A stretch of DNA of 64,000 bases from assembly GCF_019279795.1 (NCBI RefSeq), contig NC_056726.1:1013076988-1013140987 (forward strand), given 5' to 3'. The position numbers were made by a program, and so were the translations under genes. This DNA comes from Protopterus annectens (taxonomy: Eukaryota > Chordata > Ceratodontiformes > Protopteridae). The notes beneath the pieces were generated by a model. The model saw only the letters and a program-made list of their open reading frames with translations, searched no databases and was not told the DNA's origin. Numbering within the stretch: position 1 is the first letter of the stretch; each line of letters begins with the position of its first letter. Shown one piece after another: positions 24,394-33,089 of the stretch.

Positions 24394-24800
24394 ACCTTCA
24401 TTTCGCCTCGGATCAGACAGGCCAGGTGGCTTGAAACCATATGGGGAAGAAACCACATTGGTTCTTCTTATCTGAAAAGTCCTCTGAATGAATTGTCGTA
24501 CAAAAGAGGCCAGCCACTATCTGATCTGTGACTGAAGGATGGGTTTACTCGAACCAGGTGATCAATCACGAAGGCTCAGGTAAGGTGAATCCACCTTCTT
24601 TTTCTGTTTTAGATCAGGGACTAGATTTGTATTTGTTCTGTTAGAGACTTTGTTTATAAGTCAGGGACAGAAAGATTACTGTCTTGTCATAGATCAGGGA
24701 AACAGAGCAGGTAGGCAGTCATTCTGAAGAGACTATAAAAACATCCGTGGTACCACGTAAAAAATAAAGTGTTATGCAACTATTAAAAGGGTAGAACAAA

Positions 24801-26231
24801 ATGGGTAATAATTGTACAAAAAAGTCCCAAAATCCGTCGTTAACCGAAAACGTGAAATACATGCAGTCACAGCGTGCTGATAATATTAAATATTACTCAA
24901 AATGGGTTAATAAATATGAATTTGATGGTAAACTAGAAAAATCCTCGCTTGTCAAACTTGTCAAACAGCTTAAAACCGATTCTAAAGGTCGGGTAAAAAA
25001 GCAACGTCAATTAGGAATTCCTCAGGCACACAGGTGGAATGAGGAAGTAAACCGAAGGGAACAAAAGAATAATAATTCAAAAGCAACGTTTTTAGATAAA
25101 GAGGATAATAACTTAGTAATAGCATCAGCCCCTCCGCCTCCCTTACCAGAATATGAGGCAAGTGAACAAGTTAGTCCACCCCCGTGATATCCTACTGTCA
25201 CTGTAAGTAGAGACGCTACAAAAGCGAAACCGTTTGTTAGAGATCCCGTCAAGACCAGGTCTCGAACACGGGCAGGAAATTCAAAAGGGGACATTGAGTT
25301 GTATAAAATGGGTAGAAATTCACAATCTATGAGTGAGGAAGAAATATGCTCACTTATAGAAGTGCCTAATCCTCAGGCAGGGCAGAAAGGTCAGGACCCA
25401 ATTATTCTAGTGTATAGACCCTGGACTCCGGAGGACATCCGGAAAGCCACTGAGGGAATTCCCCATCCAAAAGTTAATTTTAGAAAGTTCTTAGAAGATT
25501 TGCAAGGAATGAGGCTGAGTTATAATTTAAATGGGGAAGAGGTAGAAAAAGTAGTCAGACAAATTGTGGGACCAGATTGGCACATGATTAGTGGCGACTG
25601 GAATCCCTGTGATGTTGCGCTCAGGACCCTCCCACATAGCAGCGCAGAGTTAGACAACAGAGTGAAAGGTCTTACAGACCAAATCTCTGAGAAATGGAAA
25701 CCCAGGGCAGACTGGACTTGCATTAATCAATGCATCCAACAAGAGGGTTAGACTGTTGACAGATATTATGCCAGACTGTTAGAATGTTTTAATAACCATT
25801 GTGGAATGCAGGTTCCTGAAGACCAGACACATGATTCCCCATATGAGCAGCAGTTAAAGAATGCATTTTTGAAAGGCAGTATTGCACCCATAAGCAGTTT
25901 TATTACAAAACACATGGTAGATCATCGTACAAGCAGATTACAGTCATTGCCTGAATATGCTAGGCATGCTGGGAGGCATTTTAATAGCAAAAAGAAAAAG
26001 AAAGCCCAAGTATTTTCTGTAGAAGATGGAGCAGAAGTTTATGTAGTACAGTCTGGGAAAAAGGGCAAGAGAAATGTCCAGGGAAACAAACAATCTGATC
26101 AATGATCAGAGGACTTTGAAGGGTGAAAGAAAAGGGGTGAGTGCTTTAAATGTGGTAGAAAGGGACACTTGGCAAGGGATTGCAAGAAAAATAAGAAGGC
26201 AACCACGGAAGATAAGGAGGGTAAGGACTGA
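24801..26231 (+). pseudogene. gag: Endogenous retroviral gag, interrupted by in-frame stops
   Basis: A single reading frame from ATG 24,801 encodes the structural polyprotein. It starts MGNNCT, a myristoylation-type N-terminus of matrix. A proline-rich stretch (PPPPLPEY) lies near residue 115. The capsid-like region begins near 'WTPEDI' (25,420 onward) and continues into a tyrosine- and arginine-containing helical part at 25,750-25,980. Nucleocapsid has one zinc knuckle, C-X2-C-X4-H-X4-C, at 26,142-26,183, followed by a basic tail. In-frame stops within the frame are TGA 25,185, TAG 25,749, TGA 26,103 and TGA 26,124. The natural end appears to be TGA 26,229, just after the basic tail. No indel is needed to explain gag, only stop codons. 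Confidence 0.9.
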
Positions 26232-26287
26232 CTATATGGTAGTCAGGAATCACTAGAAGGGGATAGCAGAAAGGGACAAATGAGAAT

Positions 26288-26734
26288 GTGATAGAGAGAG
26301 TAGAGAATGTGACAGAAGAAATAGGGGAAGTGCAGGAAGTTACGGATAGTGAAGAAAATGAAATATTGGATTTGGCTTTATTGAGCTTAGAGCTCTATTT
26401 AGCAGACACAAAACCAGAAGTCACACTCCTGGTAGAAGGGAGGGAAGTCACATTTTTGTGTGACTCAGGGGCCTCACGGACCCTGATACATCCCTCCAAG
26501 CTGCCAGAGAACTCAGAGTCACCTGATTACATATTAGTGAAAGCAGCTAATGGACAGCTGTATCGGGAGCCCCTCTCCCATAATATTGTGATAACTGATC
26601 CTGTTTCAGGATTGATCCAGAAAAGCAAAATTGTTGTATCTGCAAAATGTCCAGTAAACCTCTTGGGCAGAGACCTTATGCAGCTATTTGGTATAGCAGT
26701 AGTTCCGACTATGGAGGGTATGGAAGCACAGTGA
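26288..26734 (+). pseudogene. pro: Endogenous retroviral protease (start of pol)
   Basis: This frame is offset from gag and holds an aspartic protease. The catalytic motif D-S-G is at 26,462-26,470 in the context 'FLCDSGASRTLI', and the conserved 'LLGRDLM' block follows near the C-terminus. A retroviral protease acts as a dimer to cleave Gag and Pol. An in-frame TGA at 26,732 separates it from the downstream pol part, which continues in the same frame. The gag frame remains open after its stop until 26,289, so a single indel between about 26,271 and 26,289 could account for the frame change. Confidence 0.9.
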
Positions 26735-26752
26735 CAAATTGACACCTTTGCA

Positions 26753-27166
26753 GTGCAATCAGAGGGTAGAATGTTTTATTGGTACAGCCAGGACTTGGTT
26801 ATGACTGGTCCAGGAGTGGTGACCGAAGAGATGATGAACATAGCCATCAGCAAGTTCCCCTCCCTTGACACTGATAGACAACATTTGTTGCACTGTACTC
26901 TGTATTATTGTAACACACCAGGACCAGATAAGGAATATGAGCAAGAATTGTTTAGAAACTGTGCAAACAGATTGATAATGCGTAATCTGTACTGGGACAC
27001 AGAAGGGAACAGTGTAGTCAGCTGTCAATTGCCCCAGGAGTTCTTTGCACTTTATAAATCCAATCGATTACCACATGTTAGCTTAACTAAGGACAAAAAT
27101 GTGAAATGGGTAGACTTGGGAGAAAAAGTCACGAGATGGGAGAAACAGACAGAGTTAGAACTATGA
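26753..27166 (+). pseudogene. Pol segment of unusual type between protease and RT; possible 2H phosphoesterase-like domain
   Basis: About 137 codons in the pol frame lie between protease and reverse transcriptase, where class I retroviruses normally have only a short linker. The segment contains two H-x-[ST]-hydrophobic motifs: HCTL (His at residue 47) and HVSL (His at residue 108), each in a hydrophobic, beta-strand-like context. Two such motifs define the 2H phosphoesterase superfamily (LigT/AKAP7-like; some RNA viruses use members to degrade 2-5A). The 61-residue spacing is on the short side. A 'WVDLGEKV' stretch follows the second motif. TGA codons at 27,164 and 27,248 interrupt it. The fold is inferred from motifs only; it could also be an uncharacterised linker. 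Confidence 0.5.
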
Positions 27167-27250
27167 GAACAGGGAATACAAATGCAGAAGTTGAATTGGA
27201 TAACTCAGACCCGCCCAGCTGTATACTTGCAGTCTAGCAAGGACAGCTGA

Positions 27251-29304
27251 TTAGCACTCCTATTGAAGGAGGAAGAGAATGCCTTACAGAATATACCAGA
27301 AACTTTCTGGTCAACAGGAAAATCAGATGTAGGACTTATTCGTACAGTGGGACTAGTTACTATTACGCCAAAGTCAGCATTTAGACCACAAAAGAGACAG
27401 TATCCCTTAAGAAAAGATGCAGAGGTAGGAATCAAACCTATTATAGCAGCTTTACTTAAGGAAGGGTTGCTGGTAGAATCTCCTGATTCACCATGTAACA
27501 CACCCTTATTTCCTGTTAAGAAAGCGAATGGAGAGTGGCGTATGGTCCAAGATTTACAAGCTGTAAATGAAGCAGTAATACCAAGGGCACCTACGGTGTC
27601 AGACCCACACACCCTGTTGAATGATTTAAAACCTCAACAGAAATATTTTTCTGTGGCAGATATCAGCAATGCATTCTTTTCGATACCATTACACCCTGAC
27701 AGCCAGTATTGGTTTGCATTTACATTTCAGGGGAAAAGGTATACATGTACGTGACTACCACAGGGGTATTGTGAAAGTCCAACAATATTCTCACAAGAAA
27801 TGGCAAGCAACTTGGCTTGATTTACCCCACCAAGAGGTAGTCAGATTTTGATTTATGTTGATGATATCTTGATGGCGGCCCCCACCCAGCAAGATTGCAA
27901 AGAAGATACCATAGCGCTATTACAATTTTTAGCCACTGAAGGACATAAAGTAAACAAAAATAAACTGCAGCCTTGGAAAAAACAAGTTAAATACCTAGGA
28001 TATGTAATATCCAAGGAGAATAGGACATTGGATGAGGACAGAAAAATAGCAATTTTGCAAGCACCAAAACCCACTACCAAGAAGGAAATTATGTCCTTCC
28101 TGGGTATGACTAATTTTTGTCGGAGCTGGATTCCAAACTATGCCTTGGAATCTGCACTGCTGACTAACCTGATTTATAAAAAGCCTATGGCAGCACAGGA
28201 TTTGTTACAATGGACACCAGAAGCAGAATCTGCTTTCTGTAAACTGAAACAGTTAATAGTGTCCTCATTAGTTTTGGGATTACCAAACTATCATAAACGT
28301 TTTTCCAAACTGTAGATTGTAAGCAAGGTTATATGACATCAGTGTTAACACAGCAGCATGGGGACAAGCAATGCCCTATTGCTTACTATTCATTACAACT
28401 GGACCCAGTGGCACGGTCTTTACCTCACTGTGTACAGGCAGTAGTTGCAGCTGCAATGGCAGTACAGGCTTCGGCCTCAGTAGTGTTGTTCCACCCTCTC
28501 ACATTGAGAGTGCCTCATGCAGTTGTGATTATTTTACTGCAAGAAAAAGTAGCATATCTTTCCCCTGCTAGGCATCTTTCCTGTATGACTATATTGTTGA
28601 GCCAACCTCATATGACAATTGAACGTTGTACGACTTTGAACCCTTCTACCTTGCTCCCAAACCCTGCAGATGGCACACCACACAGCTGCCTGCAGGTGAT
28701 TGAGCAAAGGACACTACCTAGAAAAGATCTTACGGATGTTCCCTTGGATGATGCCGAGGTGACATATTACGTGGATGGCTCATGCAAAAGGGGACCTGCA
28801 GGACAGAACCTAGTGGGATATGCAGTAGTTTCTGACACAGACATTATAGAAGCAAAATCTTTACCACACAGTTTATCTGCACAGGCAGCAGAATTGATTG
28901 CCTTGACAAGGGCATGTACCTTAGCAAAGGGTAAATGTGTAAACATTTTTACTGACAGCCAGTACACTTTTTCTACTGTACATGTTTCTGCGCAACAGTC
29001 GAAAAATCGAGGAATGATAACATCTACTAGCAAACCGATTAATCATGCAGAGTTTATTTTAGATCTTTTCGAATCTATTCAGTTACCTCAGAAAGTAGCT
29101 ATTTGTAAATGCACAGCTCATACCAAGCAACAGGACAGAATTTCAAAAGGTATTGCGAGAGCTGATACAGCTGCAAAGCAGGCAGCTTCAGAAGCATTTA
29201 TTTTGAATGAGGAATTACAACCCTCTGAGATTTTAGACTTAGAAATGTTAAAAACAATGCAGACACTTACTACGAAAGTTGAAAAACAAAGATGGGTAAA
29301 ATGA
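27251..29304 (+). pseudogene. pol: Endogenous retroviral reverse transcriptase and RNase H
   Basis: RT starts after 'TDVGLI'-like linker residues (here SDVGLI). It shows 'YPLRKDAEVGI', 'PLFPVKK.NGEWRMVQDL', 'SVADISNAFFSIPLH' and catalytic YVDD (27,854-27,865). In-frame TGAs lie at 27,752 (where Arg is expected before LPQG) and 27,818. A one-base frame change occurs in the T-run near 28,300. RNase H follows (28,333-29,304) with its four acidic positions in 'YYVDGS', '[11 protein letters not shown]', 'IFTDSQY' and '[10 protein letters not shown]'. It ends at TGA 29,302, beyond which the same frame continues into integrase. The enzyme would copy viral RNA into DNA; this copy cannot be translated whole. 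Confidence 0.93.
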
Positions 29305-30386
29305 GGAGCAATTCTTGAAAAGGGGCTGAACATCTCTAAAGAAAGGAAACCGATATTGCCATCTAATTTGTTTAGATATGCAGCTTTGTTGAGCCATGGG
29401 CAGAGCCATGTCTCAACAGGGGGGATGGTACAGCTGGTGAACCGAGTGTTCACGACATATGGCTTCTCAAATTACTCTAAAAAATTCTGTGTGGTATGCC
29501 ACGTTTGTAATAAACATCATGCACAAGGGGCATTAAAGCCCAAGCAAGGGAGTTTTCCTATACCACCATATCCGTTTCATACTATCTGTATGGATTTCAT
29601 AGAGCTGAATAAATGTGAAAATAAGAAGTATTGTCTTGTCATTGTAGATATGTTTTCCAGATGGGTGGAAGCCTTTCCGACTAAAAATCCAGATGCTACA
29701 ACGGTGGCCAAAGTCCTTGTCAAAGAAATCATCCCTAGATTCGGCATTCCGGAAAGGATCTACAGTGACAATGGCACACACTTCGTGAACCAGACCATAC
29801 AACAGCTAAGTAGATTTTTCGGTATTTCTTTAAAAAAAATTGTGCATATCACCCACAATCTGCAGGGCAAGTAGAGAGGCATAATGGGATTTTAAAAAGT
29901 AAGTTAAGGAAGTTAATATCAGAAACGCAGAGAAACTGGGTGTACTGTCTGCCCCTGGCACTGTTGAGCATGAGAACTGTTCCGAATGCAAAAGGATTGA
30001 CTCCTTTCGAAAAGCTCTTTAGGAGGGCTTATCATATACCTCAGTGGAAATCTCTCATGCCCGCAGACCAGGAAGCTGATGATACATTAACAGGGTATAT
30101 GCATAAGTTATTAAATTCTAAACATTTGTTGCAGTTAAATTCTGTTCCAGATAAAGAACGAACCAGACCGTCAGAAGTGGCAGTGTCCCCCGGAACTTGG
30201 ATCTGGGTGAAGGTGGTTAAGAAAAAGAATTGGATGTCTCCGAAGTGGGAAGGCCCATATCAAGTACTTTTGTCAACACCCACTGCAGTCAAGATAGCGG
30301 AACATGCCTCTTGGATCCACCTGACGCACTGTAAATTAGTTAAAAACTTTGAACTGGACAAAAATCTTGTTACATGCCAAGAGTAA
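29305..30386 (+). pseudogene. pol: Endogenous retroviral integrase
   Basis: The N-terminal zinc motif is HGQSH...CX2C. The catalytic core has Asp at 29,593-29,595 (CMDF), Asp at 29,767-29,769 (YSDNGTHF) and Glu at 29,874-29,876 (GQVER), with the usual D,D-35-E spacing. A frame change lies in the A-run near 29,831-29,838, between the second Asp and the Glu. The C-terminal part (29,940-30,386) carries the GPY/F module around 'KWEGPYQV' (30,243 onward), typical of class I retroviruses and some gypsy elements. The frame overlaps the start of env by 13 bp. Confidence 0.93.
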
Positions 30387-31821
30387 AAATGATAGAGTCC
30401 AGAAGAAACAGGAATGCAGAACAACCCTTTCCTCAGAAGTATTGCATAATCATCCTGTTAACTGTACTAGTGACAATAATCTTTTTGCTGTGGCCTTTCC
30501 TTTTCCCAGCCACACAGACTGAACTGAATAAACGTGAAGCATTACTCATAGACTGGCATCCAAACTTTAACACTTACCAGGCAATTAAATATGTGTATGC
30601 TGAGACTTTCAATGTTTCGAATTGCTGGATTTGCACAGCTTTGCCAACAGCATACAGGGGGTTATTAATGACTACGGTCCCCCTAGTGTCAATGAGACCT
30701 GGGGAAACTTGATTTATGATACCTTAACCATTACAGCACAAGATAAAATAGCATTGCACTTGTCTGTTCCACAAAAGGGAACTGTGTGTTTTTATAAAAA
30801 ATGATACTGTTCAGGTGGGTTGGAGCAATTGCAATGTGACTGTTCCTTATAGATGTTATACTAAAGGAAACAAAGTAGATCTTTATTGTAATACAAACTA
30901 TGATTCATTTCTTGGATTGATGATAAAACACTTGATGAAGTAAAACATAATTCTGTTCTTTATAAACAGCTGTCTATAATTGATAGAAAAATGTTTCATG
31001 CAGGGTGAGTGTATATTCATAGCAGGGTTACTACTAAAGTAGAGGACTGTTATTTTGTGTGTGGCAGAAAGGCATACAAATGGTTACCTGAGAATTGGTC
31101 CGGCAGTTGTTTTTTGGGTTACCTGGTTCCGGCAATACGACACACTGCAGTTTTGCCTCGAGGAAAAATTTGAAATGTCCGAGAGGTCATCAAGAAACCT
31201 GAGAATCCTGTGGGACAAATCGATGCATGTTGGAAAGACCATCATTCCCTAGGCAAAGGGCTGACACATATGGACTTCAGTGATAGCGTTATATCGTGGG
31301 CAGGTATATTATCAGCATATGAAGCGGTGAAATCAATCTGGGAGCTGAGAAAACTGTCAAAACTTCTCGAAGTAATGAGCAATGCAACTTTTTCTGCTCT
31401 CGAATTGGTGACTGATGAACTGAATGCTATGAGAACTGTAGTGCTCCAATACCGCATGACTTTTGACTTCACCCTAGCGGCGAGAGGTGGTACATGCAGT
31501 TTAATCCAAGAAGAATGCTGTTCATATATTCCTGACCATAAACACGAGATAGACAATCATCTTGAGGTGATTCAGCAAGTGTTGGCCATGACCAAACCAG
31601 GCCCAAACCCACTGATGGACTTTTTCCAGAAATGGTTTGGGGGGTGGGGTACCATCCTAATGAACATCCTGATTGCCATTTGTGTAGGTATGCTCCTACT
31701 GGGAGTATGTGTTTGTTGTGGTATCCCCTGCATGAAAAGACTGATCAAAGACTTTATAGACATGTCAGTTTCTGAAACCTTATATCAAAGTACTGAGTTT
31801 GAAGAACTGTTAAAAGACTGA
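30374..31821 (+). pseudogene. env: Endogenous retroviral env, surface part broken, transmembrane part open
   Basis: ATG 30,374 overlaps the end of pol in another frame. The start encodes a basic leader and a hydrophobic signal-type segment (residues ~24-46), then the beginning of the surface subunit with a CWIC (CX2C) motif at about residue 83. Frame changes occur within about 30,622-30,712 and again near 30,800, and the rest of the surface subunit is scrambled. The transmembrane subunit is open at 31,210-31,821: a heptad-like helix, the CX6CC motif (CSLIQEECC), a membrane helix of about 25 residues followed by cysteines, and a short cytoplasmic tail. No clear furin-type cleavage site was found. 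It is described as a relic; no intact Env is encoded. Confidence 0.9.
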
Positions 31822-31936
31822 AAATGCTTTCATAAGTTTAAACTGAATGACTCTCTTAACTGCAAATCCTGAGTGGAAGAGGTTAGGAGAAGAAAACACA
31901 CTGTTTATGCTTATTTTGAAAGTAGAAAAAAGTATT

Positions 31937-31949
31937 AATAGGAGGGAAA
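31937..31949 (+). promoter_or_regulatory. Polypurine tract
   Basis: 'aataggagggaaa' directly precedes the TG of the 3' LTR, as expected for plus-strand priming. Confidence 0.85.
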
Positions 31950-32646
31950 TGTTAGAAAATTATGTATTAATGTGTGTATTAGTAATATGCTTAGTGCATT
32001 CAGAACCTAAAAGAGTTAACACATTTATTCTATTTCATACTGCATAAATCTGTACAAACTGCAGTTGCTTTCTGACCTTGAATTGTCAGCTAAATCTTGC
32101 TTGTGCCTTGGAAATTTACTGAGAAGCAGATGATTTCTGCTTGCGTTAGGAAAATAATGAATAGAACAATACTGCTTATATGAAACTCAGACAAGAAGTT
32201 CCACTGTGCTATGAGAACATACACAGCTGTAGAAGTAACAGATAATTAGGACAAAAGCCTGCTTTTTAAAATATGAACTGCAATCAGCATTTGCTTGTAT
32301 CTGTATTAGAAGGGTACCTTGAAATGTAACACTGTACAATAGAGGCTTGTAAGTGAAGTACTGGTCATCAAGGCCAGGTTGTTTTTCTAAAAAGTTTCTC
32401 ACAAATCTAGTCATGTCAGCAGAAAATCTGAAGTAACACCTGCTGTAGTACAATGCTTAAAGTTGTGTTTGATTACGTCAGCTTAGAAGGCCATGTCTTG
32501 TTAAACAGTATAAGAATGAACATGCTTCCTGTTAGTAGTTAGACAAATCCTTGTATTTGCATGTTTTTGTCTCCTTGCTGCAAGTAAATTAAAGTGCCTT
32601 AACTGAACCTTACGTGTATTGGTCTTTGAAGTTTTTTCCTTTGACA
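31950..32646 (+). repeat. 3' LTR of the endogenous retrovirus
   Basis: 697 bp, the partner of 23,678-24,372, with the same TATA-like, CRE-like and ATTAAA motifs. A 2-bp insertion relative to the 5' LTR lies in a T/A run near 32,262. It is followed by the gttta duplication at 32,647-32,651. Confidence 0.95.
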
Positions 32647-32817
32647 GTTTATGTATTGAAATTAAGATAAGGAAGAAGCAGGCAGTTAAGAGGGATAATC
32701 CAGATTATGACAATTATTGTCCTGACACTGTTCCTAAAAAAATTCTTTTAGAGACACACAAATGGATGATTTTTTAAACAAGGAGGGATGGACAGAATTT
32801 AGACAATCATGGATTTG

Positions 32818-32880
32818 GTTCATAGGTTCATAGGTTCATAGTCCATTAATTCGGGTTGGACATGGCCTTGTATAGGTTCT
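32818..32880 (-). mobile_element. Scrap of CR1 3' octamers joined to an internal CR1 piece
   Basis: 'ttcataggttcataggttca' (CR1 tail, minus strand) is followed directly by 'tccattaattcggg' and 'acatggccttgtat', which occurs internally in the CR1 fragment near 43,665-43,695. The usual terminal ~150 bp between these parts is missing, so this is a deletion or chimera. Confidence 0.7.
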
Positions 32881-33089
32881 AAATGGTAATGGTGAAAATT
32901 TTCCTACTTTAGGTCAGCTGGGATTGAGGCATTAAAGGACCGAGGAATCTGGTCCATAATGCCTTAGCTATGAGATCACCCCACAAACATTTTCTGAGCA
33001 ACCAAGTGGAAGAGTGATTGTATCAGTCTGAATGAATGTTTGACGTCACCAGTAACTTTCTAATATAACTCATTAGAGTTTTTAAAAAC

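Larger units (their letters stand above)
23678..32646 (+). mobile_element. Class I (gamma/epsilon-like) endogenous retrovirus, complete structure
   Basis: About 8.97 kb with two LTRs of ~695 bp, a primer-binding site, gag, pol and env in order, and a purine tract next to the 3' LTR. The ends are TG...CA and the insertion is flanked by a 5-bp direct repeat, gttta (23,673-23,677 and 32,647-32,651). By eye the LTRs differ at about 16 positions plus a 2-bp indel (~2.3%), so the insertion is moderately old. All three genes carry stops or frameshifts. Class I affinity comes from the order protease-RT-RNase H-integrase with a GPY/F C-terminal integrase module, a single CCHC zinc knuckle, and a TM protein with a CX6CC motif. 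Confidence 0.95.
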
